This document shows positions 19,666 through 29,625 of a stretch of DNA of 64,000 bases, piece after piece. The stretch lies in the NCBI RefSeq assembly GCF_018138085.1, contig NZ_CP073105.1, forward strand, positions 620,001 through 684,000, in the 5' to 3' direction. Under the pieces are notes generated by a model, which saw only the letters and a program-made list of their open reading frames with translations, was not told the origin of the DNA and searched no databases. The translations under genes and the position numbers were made by a program. How positions within the stretch are numbered: position 1 is the first letter of the stretch; each line of letters begins with the position of its first letter. The stretch comes from Stutzerimonas stutzeri. Its GTDB lineage: Bacteria; Pseudomonadota; Gammaproteobacteria; Pseudomonadales; Pseudomonadaceae.

Positions 19666-19980
19666 ATGCAAAAGATTCGTCGCAACGACGAGATCATCGT
19701 CATCGCCGGCAAAGACAAGGGTAAGCGCGGTAAGGTGCTTCGGGTTCTCGCTGACGACCGTCTGGTCGTCGGTGGCATCAACCTGGTCAAGCGTCATACC
19801 AAGCCGAACCCGATGTCGGGCGTTCAGGGCGGTATCGTCGAGAAAGAGGCGCCACTGCACGCCTCTAACGTCGCTATCTTCAATGGCGAAACCAACAAGG
19901 CTGACCGCGTTGGATTCAAGGTTGAAGACGGCAAGAAAATTCGTGTCTTCAAGTCGACCCAAAAGCCGGTTGAAGCTTGA
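19666..19980 (+). CDS. rplX: 50S ribosomal protein L24
   Basis: L24 initiates 50S assembly. The 104-residue product contains the KOW motif [16 protein letters not shown] near residues 10-30 and the [18 protein letters not shown] segment. It lies 11 bp after rplN, with AAGGAG before the ATG, and 19 bp before rplE. Confidence 0.98.
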   Translation: MQKIRRNDEIIVIAGKDKGKRGKVLRVLADDRLVVGGINLVKRHTKPNPMSGVQGGIVEKEAPLHASNVAIFNGETNKADRVGFKVEDGKKIRVFKSTQKPVEA

Positions 19981-19999
19981 GACTGCTAGGTAGATAACC

Positions 20000-20539
20000 A
20001 TGGCACGACTAAAAGAAGTTTATCGGAAGCAAATCGCTCCCAAGCTGAAAGAAGAACTTCAGCTCGGCAACGTGATGGAAGTTCCGCGCATCACCAAGAT
20101 CACCCTTAACATGGGTATCGGCGAGGCGATCGGTGACAAGAAAATCATCGATAACGCCGTTGCCGATCTTGAAAAGATCACCGGCCAAAAGGTCGTCGTG
20201 ACTCACGCTCGCAAATCCATCGCAGGCTTCAAGGTCCGCGAAGGTTGGCCGATCGGCGTCAAGGTGACCCTGCGCAGCGATCGTATGTATGAATTCCTGG
20301 ATCGTCTGCTGTCGATCTCCCTGCCTCGGGTCCGCGACTTCCGCGGCCTGAATGCCAAGTCGTTCGACGGCCGTGGCAACTACAGCATGGGCGTCAAAGA
20401 GCAGATCATCTTCCCGGAAATCGATTACGACAAGATCGATGCCCTGCGTGGTCTGGACATCACTCTGACCACTACTGCTCGGACGGATGAAGAGGGTCGC
20501 GCACTGCTGCGTGCCTTCAACTTCCCGTTCCGTAACTGA
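20000..20539 (+). CDS. rplE: 50S ribosomal protein L5
   Basis: L5 binds 5S rRNA and contacts the P-site tRNA. The 179-residue product has [13 protein letters not shown], the [16 protein letters not shown] helix and the [20 protein letters not shown] tail region. In E. coli the S8 repressor site lies at the rplX-rplE junction; whether this holds here cannot be seen. Confidence 0.98.
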   Translation: MARLKEVYRKQIAPKLKEELQLGNVMEVPRITKITLNMGIGEAIGDKKIIDNAVADLEKITGQKVVVTHARKSIAGFKVREGWPIGVKVTLRSDRMYEFLDRLLSISLPRVRDFRGLNAKSFDGRGNYSMGVKEQIIFPEIDYDKIDALRGLDITLTTTARTDEEGRALLRAFNFPFRN

Positions 20540-20552
20540 TTGGAGTAGGCAC

Positions 20553-20858
20553 ATGGCTAAGCAAAGCATGAAGAACCGCGAGCTGAAGCGTCAGCAGACG
20601 GTTGCCAAGTACGCCCAGAAGCGTGCCGCGCTGAAAGCGATCATCGCTAACCCGGAGTCAACTCCGGAAGCGCGTTGGGAAGCCCAGGTTGCGTTGCAGA
20701 AGCAGCCGCGCGACGCGAGTGCATCTCGCCTGCGCAATCGCTGCCGCCTGACCGGTCGTCCGCATGGTGTTTATCGCAAGTTCGGTCTTGCGCGTAACAT
20801 GCTGCGTCAGGCCGCTATGCGCGGTGACGTTCCAGGTCTGGTCAAGGCCAGCTGGTAA
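20553..20858 (+). CDS. rpsN: 30S ribosomal protein S14
   Basis: S14 sits in the head of the small subunit. I chose ATG 20553 ([15 protein letters not shown]), giving the standard 101-residue proteobacterial form; the longer frame begins inside rplE. It is the zinc-free type: the CXXC pairs of the short form are absent and the [19 protein letters not shown] core is present. An unusual 185-bp gap with hairpins and a promoter-like sequence follows. Confidence 0.98.
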   Translation: MAKQSMKNRELKRQQTVAKYAQKRAALKAIIANPESTPEARWEAQVALQKQPRDASASRLRNRCRLTGRPHGVYRKFGLARNMLRQAAMRGDVPGLVKASW

Positions 20859-20896
20859 GATGGTGGCCCGGCGTTCGCGTCGGGCTTGCTGTTTTC

Positions 20897-20922
20897 AATC
20901 AAGCCCCTTACGGGGCTTGATT
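20897..20922 (+). terminator. Hairpin after rpsN, possible internal terminator
   Basis: AATCAAGCCCC (20897-20907) pairs perfectly with GGGGCTTGATT (20912-20922) around TTAC. The following CGTTTCTGG is only weakly T-rich, so termination may be partial. The 3' arm itself contains the TTGATT -35 element of the promoter below. Confidence 0.6.
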
Positions 20923-20945
20923 CGTTTCTGGACTATCTCTAGAAT
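20917..20945 (+). promoter_or_regulatory. Internal spc-operon promoter before rpsH
   Basis: TTGATT (20917-20922) and TAGAAT (20940-20945) are separated by 17 bp. The predicted start near 20952 gives a leader of about 92 bases before rpsH. The leader contains GGCTC-GCCC-GAGCC at 20950-20963 and the terminator-like hairpin at 21001-21021. Confidence 0.65.
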
Positions 20946-21000
20946 GTCCGGCTCGCCCGAGCCACGCCCTTTGGTGTTTGCTCTTCTTGTCGGCGACACG

Positions 21001-21021
21001 AGCCCTCGCGGGCTTATTTTT
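21001..21021 (+). terminator. Terminator-like hairpin in the rpsH leader
   Basis: AGCCC (21001-21005) pairs with GGGCT (21010-21014) around TCGC and is followed by TATTTTTT. The short stem before a T run, upstream of a start codon, has the form of an attenuator. Confidence 0.55.
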
Positions 21022-21043
21022 TAGTATTAGGAGCCAAGAGCCC

Positions 21044-21436
21044 ATGAGTATGCAGGACCCGTTAGCGGACATGCTAACTCGTATCCGTAATGCCCAGATG
21101 GCCGAAAAGTCCGTCGTAAGCATGCCGTCTTCCACTCTGAAGGTGGCTGTAGCCAACGTTCTTCAAGGTGAAGGCTATATCGCAGGATACAACGTCAGCA
21201 GCGACGCCAAGCCGCAGCTGTCCATCGAGCTTAAGTACTTCGAAGGCCGTCCGGTCATCGAGGAGCTCAAGCGCGTAAGCCGTCCTGGCCTTCGCCAGTA
21301 CAAATCCGTTGATCAGTTGCCGAAGGTTCGCGGCGGTCTGGGTGTTTCGATCGTGTCCACCAACAAAGGTGTGATGACTGATCGGGCTGCTCGCGCTGCT
21401 GGCGTCGGCGGCGAAGTGCTCTGCACAGTGTTCTAA
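21044..21436 (+). CDS. rpsH: 30S ribosomal protein S8
   Basis: S8 binds helix 21 of 16S rRNA and in E. coli represses the spc operon. ATG 21044 gives 130 residues starting [18 protein letters not shown], the Pseudomonas form, after TAGGAGCC; an in-frame ATG two codons later is the only close alternative. The conserved C-terminal block [19 protein letters not shown] is present. A promoter-like sequence lies in the gap before it. Confidence 0.97.
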   Translation: MSMQDPLADMLTRIRNAQMAEKSVVSMPSSTLKVAVANVLQGEGYIAGYNVSSDAKPQLSIELKYFEGRPVIEELKRVSRPGLRQYKSVDQLPKVRGGLGVSIVSTNKGVMTDRAARAAGVGGEVLCTVF

Positions 21437-21448
21437 GGGGGGATAAGC

Positions 21449-21982
21449 ATGTCTCGCGTTGCTAAGAACCCCGTCAAGCTGCCCGCCGGTGTTGAATTCA
21501 ACATGTCTGGTCAGCGGCTTTCGGTGAAGGGTGCCAAGGGGGCTCTCGAACTGAATGTGCACTCGTCCGTGGAAGTTATTCACGAGGCTGGTGAGCTGCG
21601 TTTTGCTGCGCGTAATGGCGATCAGCAGAACCGTGCCATGGCCGGTACCACCCGTGCGCTGGTTAACAACATGGTAATCGGCGTCAGCCAAGGCTTCGAG
21701 CGCAAGCTCCAGCTGGTTGGTGTTGGTTACAAGGCGCAAGCCAAAGGTCAAGTGCTGTCCCTGGCTCTCGGCTTCTCGCATCCGGTGGAATATGAACTGC
21801 CGCAAGGCGTTACCGCTGAGACCCCCAGCCAGACCGATATCCTGATCAAGGGTGTCGATAAGCAACTGGTCGGTCAGGTGGCTGCTGAAATCCGCGATTT
21901 CCGTCGTCCTGAGCCTTACAAAGGCAAAGGCGTGCGTTACTCGGACGAAGTGGTCCGTCGTAAAGAAGCTAAGAAGAAGTAG
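21449..21982 (+). CDS. rplF: 50S ribosomal protein L6
   Basis: L6 lies near the factor-binding site of the large subunit. The 177-residue product begins [17 protein letters not shown] and ends with the typical [21 protein letters not shown] segment. It lies 12 bp after rpsH, with AAGGGGGGAT as ribosome site, and 10 bp before rplR. Confidence 0.98.
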   Translation: MSRVAKNPVKLPAGVEFNMSGQRLSVKGAKGALELNVHSSVEVIHEAGELRFAARNGDQQNRAMAGTTRALVNNMVIGVSQGFERKLQLVGVGYKAQAKGQVLSLALGFSHPVEYELPQGVTAETPSQTDILIKGVDKQLVGQVAAEIRDFRRPEPYKGKGVRYSDEVVRRKEAKKK

Positions 21983-21992
21983 GGCATAGCAA

Positions 21993-22343
21993 ATGAGCGT
22001 AAAGAAAGTTACTCGTCTGCGTCGCGCTCGCAAGGCACGCCTGAAGATGCGCGAGCTGGAAGCCGTACGCCTTTGTGTGTACCGCTCTTCGCAGCACATC
22101 TACGCCCAGGTCCTTTCGGCCGACGGCGGCAAGGTCCTGGCCAGTGCCTCGACTCTCGACAAAGAACTGCGCGACGGAGCCACCGGCAACGTCGACGCTG
22201 CCAAGAAAGTTGGTCAGCTGGTCGCTGAGCGTGCTAAGGCCGCAGGTGTCACCCAGGTGGCGTTCGACCGTTCTGGCTTCAAGTACCACGGTCGTGTCAA
22301 GGCACTGGCTGATGCTGCTCGTGAAGGCGGGCTGGAGTTCTAA
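21993..22343 (+). CDS. rplR: 50S ribosomal protein L18
   Basis: L18 binds 5S rRNA with L5 and L25. The 116-residue product shows [26 protein letters not shown] and ends with [26 protein letters not shown] (quoted here only in part as family landmarks). rpsE begins 3 bp after its stop. Confidence 0.98.
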   Translation: MSVKKVTRLRRARKARLKMRELEAVRLCVYRSSQHIYAQVLSADGGKVLASASTLDKELRDGATGNVDAAKKVGQLVAERAKAAGVTQVAFDRSGFKYHGRVKALADAAREGGLEF

Positions 22344-22346
22344 GTT

Positions 22347-22847
22347 ATGGCATATAACGAGCAAAAGCGCGACGAAGGCTACATTGAGAAGCTGGTTCAA
22401 GTTAACCGCGTCGCCAAAACAGTAAAAGGCGGCCGTATCTTCACCTTCACCGCGTTGACCGTGGTGGGTGATGGTAAGGGTCGTGTCGGTTTCGGTCGTG
22501 GCAAGTCCCGCGAAGTTCCGGCCGCTATTCAGAAGGCCATGGAAGCGGCTCGCCGCAATATGATCCAGGTCGATCTGAACGGCACCACGCTGCAATACGC
22601 CACCAAGGCTGCGCATGGCGCTTCCAAGGTGTACATGCAGCCGGCTTCCGAAGGTACCGGTGTAATCGCTGGTGGTGCCATGCGCGCCATTCTCGAAGTC
22701 GCCGGCGTGCAGAACGTCCTGGCCAAGTGCTATGGCTCTACCAACCCGGTGAACGTGGTTCATGCCACCTTCAAGGGTTTGAAAGCCATGCAGTCGCCTG
22801 AGTCGATCGCTGCGAAGCGTGGCAAGAGCGTTGAGGAGATTTCCTGA
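22347..22847 (+). CDS. rpsE: 30S ribosomal protein S5
   Basis: S5 lies near the mRNA entry and affects accuracy. The 166-residue product has the N-terminal double-stranded-RNA-binding fold with [19 protein letters not shown], the loop mutated in spectinomycin resistance, which looks wild type. [18 protein letters not shown] follows. rpmD begins 2 bp after its stop. Confidence 0.98.
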   Translation: MAYNEQKRDEGYIEKLVQVNRVAKTVKGGRIFTFTALTVVGDGKGRVGFGRGKSREVPAAIQKAMEAARRNMIQVDLNGTTLQYATKAAHGASKVYMQPASEGTGVIAGGAMRAILEVAGVQNVLAKCYGSTNPVNVVHATFKGLKAMQSPESIAAKRGKSVEEIS

Positions 22848-22849
22848 TC

Positions 22850-23029
22850 ATGGCTAACACCGTCAAGGTCACGCTGATCAAAAGCGTCAGCGGTCGTATC
22901 CCCAATCACAAGCTGTGCGTCAAGGGCCTCGGCCTGCGTCGCATTGGTCACACCGTGGAAGTTCAGGACACTCCTGAAAATCGCGGCATGATCAACAAGG
23001 CTTATTACATGCTCCGTGTGGAGGGCTAA
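22850..23029 (+). CDS. rpmD: 50S ribosomal protein L30
   Basis: This 59-residue gene reads [20 protein letters not shown], then the [17 protein letters not shown] motif, and ends AYYMLRVEG with TAA at 23027-23029. L30 is a small large-subunit protein. The start lies 2 bp after rpsE and the stop 3 bp before rplO, fitting the conserved spc order. Confidence 0.98.
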   Translation: MANTVKVTLIKSVSGRIPNHKLCVKGLGLRRIGHTVEVQDTPENRGMINKAYYMLRVEG

Positions 23030-23032
23030 GCC

Positions 23033-23467
23033 ATGCAACTGAACGATTTGCGTTCTGCGCCAGGCGCCCGTCGCGAAAAGCTGCGTCCGGGCCGTGGTAT
23101 CGGTAGCGGCCTCGGCAAGACCGGTGGTCGTGGTCACAAGGGTCAGACTTCCCGCTCCGGCGGTAAGATCGCGCCCGGTTTCGAAGGCGGCCAACAGCCA
23201 TTGCATCGTCGTCTGCCGAAGTTCGGCTTCGTCTCCCTGAAGGCGATGGATCGTGCGGAGGTTCGTACTTCCGAACTGGCCAAGGTCCAGGGCGATGTCG
23301 TAACCGTGCAGAGCCTTAAGGATGCCAACGTCATCAACCAGAACGTGCAGCGGGTGAAAGTCATGCTGTCCGGTGAGGTTGGGCGTGCGGTCACCTTGAA
23401 GGGCATCGCCCCCACCAAGGGTGCGCGTGCGGCTATCGAAGCAGCTGGCGGCAAGTTCGAGGAATAA
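23033..23467 (+). CDS. rplO: 50S ribosomal protein L15
   Basis: L15 is a late assembly protein. The 144-residue product has the Gly/Arg-rich N-terminal extension ([19 protein letters not shown]) and the globular C-terminal domain ending AAGGKFEE. secY begins at the very next base after its stop, so the two are likely coupled in translation. Confidence 0.98.
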   Translation: MQLNDLRSAPGARREKLRPGRGIGSGLGKTGGRGHKGQTSRSGGKIAPGFEGGQQPLHRRLPKFGFVSLKAMDRAEVRTSELAKVQGDVVTVQSLKDANVINQNVQRVKVMLSGEVGRAVTLKGIAPTKGARAAIEAAGGKFEE

Positions 23468-24941
<1,474 letters not shown>

Positions 24942-24961
24942 TTGTTGGGCTAAGGCTCGGG

Positions 24962-24985
24962 CCCGGCAGCTAGTGCGCTGCCGGG
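24962..24985 (+). terminator. Hairpin after rpmJ, possible spc terminator
   Basis: CCCGGCAGC (24962-24970) pairs perfectly with GCTGCCGGG (24977-24985) around TAGTGC and is followed by TTGATTATTTGTTATT, which is T-rich but interrupted. Read-through is likely. Confidence 0.6.
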
Positions 24986-25014
24986 TTGATTATTTGTTAT
25001 TACAGCGTTAGTAT
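24986..25014 (+). promoter_or_regulatory. Alpha-operon promoter before rpsM
   Basis: TTGATT (24986-24991), immediately after the hairpin arm, and TAGTAT (25009-25014) are separated by 17 bp. The predicted start near 25021 is about 53 bases before rpsM. CGCCC (25019-25023) can pair with GGGCG (25039-25043) in the leader, where S4 regulates the operon in E. coli. Confidence 0.6.
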
Positions 25015-25073
25015 CTCGCGCCCTTTTCTTGGCTTCCGGGGCGTTGGGTAGCTGTCAATTGGAGTTTCACTGA

Positions 25074-25430
25074 ATGGCCCGTATTGCAGGCGTAAACATT
25101 CCGGATAACAAGCACACTGTTATCTCGCTGACCTACATCTATGGTGTTGGTCGCACTCGCGCACAGACCATCTGTGCAGCTACCGGTGTGAACCCGGCAG
25201 CAAAAATCAAGGATCTCTCCGACGAGCAGGTCGAACTGCTGCGTGGCGAAGTGGCCAAGTTCATCGTTGAAGGTGACCTGCGTCGCGAAGTCAATATGAA
25301 GATCAAGCGCTTGATGGACCTGGGTTGCTACCGCGGCCTGCGTCATCGTCGTGGTCTGCCGGTACGCGGTCAGCGCACCAAGACCAACGCTCGCACCCGT
25401 AAGGGTCCGCGTAAGCCGATCCGCAAGTAA
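25074..25430 (+). CDS. rpsM: 30S ribosomal protein S13
   Basis: S13 contacts the P-site tRNA and the 50S subunit. The 118-residue product begins [19 protein letters not shown] and has the [23 protein letters not shown] tail region (landmark shortened here to its conserved sense: a basic C-terminal extension). It opens the alpha operon 132 bp after rpmJ, with TTGGAG before the ATG. Confidence 0.98.
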   Translation: MARIAGVNIPDNKHTVISLTYIYGVGRTRAQTICAATGVNPAAKIKDLSDEQVELLRGEVAKFIVEGDLRREVNMKIKRLMDLGCYRGLRHRRGLPVRGQRTKTNARTRKGPRKPIRK

Positions 25431-25460
25431 TCGCGTTAGCGCATCGACAGGAATCTAATC

Positions 25461-25850
25461 ATGGCAAAACCTGCTGCTCGTCCTCGTAAGAAGATCAAAA
25501 AGACGGTGGTTGATGGCATCGCCCATATCCACGCGTCTTTCAACAACACCATCATCACCATCACCGACCGTCAGGGCAACGCATTGTCCTGGGCTACTTC
25601 TGGTGGTTCCGGCTTCCGCGGCTCGCGTAAGAGCACTCCGTTCGCTGCCCAGGTAGCGGCTGAGCGTGCTGGTCAAGCGGCGCTGGAATACGGTCTGAAG
25701 AACCTCGACGTCAACGTCAAGGGTCCAGGTCCGGGTCGTGAATCTGCTGTTCGTGCTTTGAACGGCTGTGGTTATAAAATCGCCAGCATCACCGACGTGA
25801 CGCCAATCCCGCACAACGGGTGCCGTCCGCCGAAGAAGCGCCGCGTGTAA
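25461..25850 (+). CDS. rpsK: 30S ribosomal protein S11
   Basis: S11 lies on the 30S platform near the E-site mRNA. The 129-residue product has [18 protein letters not shown], the [14 protein letters not shown] block and the C-terminal [15 protein letters not shown], where the Asn-Gly is an isoaspartate site in E. coli. It lies 30 bp after rpsM and 17 bp before rpsD. Confidence 0.98.
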   Translation: MAKPAARPRKKIKKTVVDGIAHIHASFNNTIITITDRQGNALSWATSGGSGFRGSRKSTPFAAQVAAERAGQAALEYGLKNLDVNVKGPGPGRESAVRALNGCGYKIASITDVTPIPHNGCRPPKKRRV

Positions 25851-25867
25851 TCAGGAGACAGTGAGAA

Positions 25868-26488
25868 ATGGCTCGTTATATTGGTCCCAAGTGCAAACTG
25901 TCTCGTCGTGAAGGCACCGATCTCTTTCTGAAGAGTGGTGTACGCGCGCTCGAATCCAAGTGCAACATCGAAACCCCTCCGGGTGTACACGGCCAGCGTC
26001 GTGGGCGCCTGTCCGATTACGGTACTCAACTGCGCGAAAAGCAGAAAGTTCGTCGCATCTACGGCGTGCTCGAGCGTCAGTTCAGCGGCTACTACAAGGA
26101 AGCCGCCAGCCGTAAAGGCGCTACTGGCGAGAATCTGCTGCAACTGCTGGAGTGCCGTCTGGATAACGTGGTTTACCGCATGGGCTTCGGCTCTACTCGT
26201 GCCGAGTCGCGTCAGCTGGTTTCCCATAAGGCAATCAGTGTTAATGGCAAGACCGTGAACGTTCCGTCCTTCCAGGTGAAGGCCGGTGATGTCGTTGCCG
26301 TTCGTGAAAAATGCCGTAACCAGCTGCGTATCGCCCAAGCCCTGGAACTGTGCGCACAGCGCGGTCGCGTTGAATGGGTCGAAGTAGATGCCGACAAGAA
26401 ATCCGGTGTTTTCAAGAGTGTTCCGGCTCGCAGTGATCTGTCCGCCGACATCAACGAAAACCTGATTGTCGAGCTCTACTCCAAGTAA
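25868..26488 (+). CDS. rpsD: 30S ribosomal protein S4
   Basis: S4 is a primary 16S-binding protein and the usual translational repressor of the alpha operon. The 206-residue product has the N-terminal [19 protein letters not shown] region and the S4 domain ([30 protein letters not shown]). It is followed by rpoA after 22 bp. Confidence 0.98.
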   Translation: MARYIGPKCKLSRREGTDLFLKSGVRALESKCNIETPPGVHGQRRGRLSDYGTQLREKQKVRRIYGVLERQFSGYYKEAASRKGATGENLLQLLECRLDNVVYRMGFGSTRAESRQLVSHKAISVNGKTVNVPSFQVKAGDVVAVREKCRNQLRIAQALELCAQRGRVEWVEVDADKKSGVFKSVPARSDLSADINENLIVELYSK

Positions 26489-26510
26489 GGGCTAGAAAAT
26501 AGGTGTATCC

Positions 26511-27512
26511 ATGCAGATTTCGGTAAATGAGTTCCTGACCCCCCGCCATATCGATGTGCAGGTGGTCAGTCCGACCCGTGCCAAGATCACTCTCGAGCCG
26601 CTCGAGCGTGGTTTCGGTCATACCCTGGGCAACGCGCTGCGTCGTATTCTGTTGTCCTCCATGCCCGGCTGCGCTGTGGTCGAGGCTGAGATCGACGGTG
26701 TGCTCCACGAGTACAGCGCTATCGAGGGCGTGCAGGAAGATGTCATCGAAATCCTGCTGAACCTCAAAGGTATCGCCATCAAGCTGCACGGCCGTGATGA
26801 AGTGACCTTGAGCCTGGTGAAGAAGGGCGCGGGCGCTGTTACCGCTGCCGATATCCAGCTGGATCACGATGTCGAAATCGTCAATGGCGATCACCTGATC
26901 GCCAATCTGGCGGCTAATGGCTCGATCAACATGAAGCTGAAGGTCGCTCGCGGCCGTGGCTACGAGCCGGCTGACGCTCGTCAGAGTGATGAAGATGAAA
27001 GCCGCAGCATCGGCCGTCTTCAGCTCGACGCTACTTTCAGCCCGGTTCGTCGCGTCGCTTATGTTGTCGAAAATGCTCGTGTTGAGCAGCGTACCAACTT
27101 GGACAAGCTGGTCATCGACCTGGAAACCAACGGAACCCTGGATCCCGAAGAGGCGATCCGTCGTGCCGCGACCATTCTGCAGCAGCAGTTGGCCGCGTTC
27201 GTCGACCTCAAGGGTGATAGCGAGCCGGTCGTAGTCGAGCAGGAAGACGAGATCGACCCGATCCTGTTGCGTCCAGTTGACGACTTGGAACTGACCGTAC
27301 GTTCGGCCAACTGCCTCAAGGCAGAGAACATCTACTACATCGGTGATCTGATCCAGCGCACCGAAGTCGAGCTGTTGAAAACGCCGAACCTGGGCAAGAA
27401 GTCTCTGACCGAAATCAAAGACGTTCTGGCTTCTCGTGGTCTGTCCCTCGGCATGCGCCTCGACAATTGGCCGCCGGCCAGTCTCAAGAAGGACGATAAG
27501 GCTACGGCCTGA
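26511..27512 (+). CDS. rpoA: DNA-directed RNA polymerase subunit alpha
   Basis: The 333-residue alpha subunit assembles the polymerase and contacts UP elements and activators. The N-terminal dimerisation domain has [19 protein letters not shown]; after an acidic linker near 235-250 the C-terminal domain has the [19 protein letters not shown] and [14 protein letters not shown] helices. It lies in the standard alpha-operon order rpsD-rpoA-rplQ. Confidence 0.99.
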   Translation: MQISVNEFLTPRHIDVQVVSPTRAKITLEPLERGFGHTLGNALRRILLSSMPGCAVVEAEIDGVLHEYSAIEGVQEDVIEILLNLKGIAIKLHGRDEVTLSLVKKGAGAVTAADIQLDHDVEIVNGDHLIANLAANGSINMKLKVARGRGYEPADARQSDEDESRSIGRLQLDATFSPVRRVAYVVENARVEQRTNLDKLVIDLETNGTLDPEEAIRRAATILQQQLAAFVDLKGDSEPVVVEQEDEIDPILLRPVDDLELTVRSANCLKAENIYYIGDLIQRTEVELLKTPNLGKKSLTEIKDVLASRGLSLGMRLDNWPPASLKKDDKATA

Positions 27513-27557
27513 TCGACCATAGTCACCGAACTGATCGTTTGGTAAGGAATTTCAATC

Positions 27558-27944
27558 ATGCGTCATCGTAAAAGTGGCCGTCATCTCAGCCGCACAAGCG
27601 CTCACCGCAAGGCCATGTTTCAGAACATGGCGGTGTCGCTGTTCGAGCACGAACTGATCAAGACAACCCTGCCCAAGGCCAAAGAACTGCGTCGCGTTGC
27701 CGAGCCGCTGATCACCCTGGCCAAGGAAGACAGCGTCGCTAACCGCCGTCTGGCTTTCGATCGCACCCGCTCCAAGGCGATCGTTGGCAAGCTGTTCAAT
27801 GATCTGGGACCGCGTTATGCCACTCGTCAGGGTGGTTACCTGCGCATTCTCAAGTGCGGCTTCCGCGCTGGGGACAATGCCCCTATGGCTTATGTCGAGC
27901 TGGTTGACCGTCCGGTCACTGGCGAGGTGGAAGCTGCCGAGTAA
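27558..27944 (+). CDS. rplQ: 50S ribosomal protein L17
   Basis: L17 lies near the tunnel exit. The 128-residue product begins [20 protein letters not shown] and has the [20 protein letters not shown] helix, with the normal bacterial length. It is the last gene of the ribosomal block and is followed by a strong intrinsic terminator. Confidence 0.98.
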   Translation: MRHRKSGRHLSRTSAHRKAMFQNMAVSLFEHELIKTTLPKAKELRRVAEPLITLAKEDSVANRRLAFDRTRSKAIVGKLFNDLGPRYATRQGGYLRILKCGFRAGDNAPMAYVELVDRPVTGEVEAAE

Positions 27945-27958
27945 GCTTTGCTTGCTTG

Positions 27959-27991
27959 CAAAAAAACCGGGCCTTCGCCCGGTTTTTTTTT
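27959..27991 (+). terminator. Intrinsic terminator of the alpha operon
   Basis: An A run (27961-27966) and CCGGGC (27967-27972) face GCCCGG (27977-27982) across CTTC, followed by nine T (27983-27991). This is the strongest terminator in the window and separates the ribosomal block from katA. Confidence 0.93.
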
Positions 27992-28115
27992 CGTCTGCGC
28001 TTAAGTTTAGGCTGAGACTATCGATGCGCTTCGCTTAATAAATTAGATTGCTGATCGACGCTCGCCGAGAATCGTAGCCAGCCAACCATCTGGCACTTCT
28101 CAGGAGAGCGACAGC

Positions 28116-29573
28116 ATGAGCGACACGCAAATTCTCACCACGGCTTCTGGCGTCCCGGTTGCGGATAATCAGAACTCTCGTTCGGCCGGGCCTCGTGGGC
28201 CGCTTCTTCTGGACGATTTTCATCTGGTTGAAAAGCTCGCGCATTTCAACCGCGAGGTAATACCGGAGCGCCGAGTGCATGCCAAAGGATCTGGTGCCTA
28301 CGGCACCCTGACCGTTACCGGCGACATCTCACGCTATAGCAAGGCCAAGATGTTTGATGCTGTCGGCAAGAAAACCCCACTGTTCCTGCGCTTTTCAACT
28401 GTGGGTGGCGAGCGCGGTTCTGCCGATACCGAACGTGATCCCCGTGGCTTCGCGGTGAAGTTCTACACCGAGGAGGGGAACTGGGATGTCGTTGGCAATA
28501 ACACGCCAGTGTTCTTTATCCGCGATCCGCTCAAATTTCCAGATTTTATCCATACGCAGAAGCGTGATCCTTGGACCAACCTCAAGAGCCCGCAGATGAT
28601 GTGGGATTTCTGGTCGCATTCTCCAGAAGCATTGCATCAGATCACCGTGCTGTTCTCCGATCGCGGCATTCCGGACGGATATCGCCACATGCATGGCTTC
28701 GGCAGTCATACCTTTAGCCTGATCAACGGCGAAGGCGTACGCAGTTGGGTGAAGTTCCACTTCAAGAGTATGCAGGGCATTCAAAACCTGGCGCCTGAGG
28801 AGGCTGTTCGGTTGGCCGGCAGCGATCCCGATTATGCGCAGCGCGACCTGTTCAGTGCGATTGAGCGGGGCGAGTTTCCCAAATGGCGGATGTGCATTCA
28901 GGTCATGAGCGAGGAGCAAGCGGCGTCCCGTGCGGAGAATCCGTTCGACGTGACCAAGACGTGGTCGCAGAGGGAGTTTCCACTGATCGAAGTCGGTGTG
29001 CTGGAGCTCGATCGTAACCCGCTCAATTATTTTGCCGAGGTGGAGCAGGCCGCGTTCGCGCCCAGCAACGTGGTTCCGGGGGTTGGGCTGTCGCCGGATC
29101 GTATGCTTCAAGGGCGCGTGTTCGCTTACGCTGATGCGCAGCGTTACCGGATTGGCACCAACCATCAACAGCTGCCGGTGAATGCGCCGCGCTGTCCGTA
29201 CCAGAACTACCAGCGCGATGGGGCGATGCGTTTCGATGGCAACGGCGGAGCTGCCCCGAACTACGAGCCGAACAGCTATGCCGACGCACCCAAGCAGGCG
29301 TCCTGGCAGGCTGAGCCAGCTCTGGCGTTAACGGGCTCGGCGGACCGTCATGATCACCGCAGCGACGATGATTATTTCAGTCACCCAGGGGCGCTGTTCC
29401 GCTTGATGAGCAAGGAACAGCAAGCGCTGCTTGTCGGTAATATCGTTGTGGCGATGAGGCCAGTCACACGGGATGTTCAGCTTCGCCAGCTCAGCTACTT
29501 CTTGAAGGCCGATCCTGCCTACGGTGCGGGTATCGCGAAAGGCTTGGGGGTCGATCCCAGCGAAATCGCCTGA
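28116..29573 (+). CDS. katA: Monofunctional haem catalase (KatA type)
   Basis: This catalase breaks hydrogen peroxide into water and oxygen. The 485-residue length fits the small-subunit clade. Catalytic His55 ([12 protein letters not shown]) and Asn128 ([10 protein letters not shown]) are present, and Tyr338 in [10 protein letters not shown] is the haem ligand. The ATG follows CAGGAGAG. In P. aeruginosa katA also lies directly after rplQ. I found no convincing OxyR box in the 171-bp gap before it. Cytoplasmic location is expected, as no signal peptide is seen. Confidence 0.95.
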   Translation: MSDTQILTTASGVPVADNQNSRSAGPRGPLLLDDFHLVEKLAHFNREVIPERRVHAKGSGAYGTLTVTGDISRYSKAKMFDAVGKKTPLFLRFSTVGGERGSADTERDPRGFAVKFYTEEGNWDVVGNNTPVFFIRDPLKFPDFIHTQKRDPWTNLKSPQMMWDFWSHSPEALHQITVLFSDRGIPDGYRHMHGFGSHTFSLINGEGVRSWVKFHFKSMQGIQNLAPEEAVRLAGSDPDYAQRDLFSAIERGEFPKWRMCIQVMSEEQAASRAENPFDVTKTWSQREFPLIEVGVLELDRNPLNYFAEVEQAAFAPSNVVPGVGLSPDRMLQGRVFAYADAQRYRIGTNHQQLPVNAPRCPYQNYQRDGAMRFDGNGGAAPNYEPNSYADAPKQASWQAEPALALTGSADRHDHRSDDDYFSHPGALFRLMSKEQQALLVGNIVVAMRPVTRDVQLRQLSYFLKADPAYGAGIAKGLGVDPSEIA

Positions 29574-29587
29574 TCGAGGGAGACAAA

Positions 29588-29614
29588 AAAGCCGGGCTCT
29601 GTGCCCGGCTTTTT
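29588..29614. terminator. Bidirectional terminator between katA and uvrA
   Basis: AAAAAAGCCGGGC and GCCCGGCTTTTT form a stem (AGCCGGGC 29590-29597 with GCCCGGCT 29603-29610) with T runs on both strands, serving the convergent katA and uvrA. Confidence 0.9.
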
Positions 29615-29625
29615 CATGTTTGCAG

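Noticed and set aside
27992..28115. OxyR site before katA
   Set aside because: Only one CTAT and scattered partial matches; the four ATAG/CTAT elements at proper spacing are not there.
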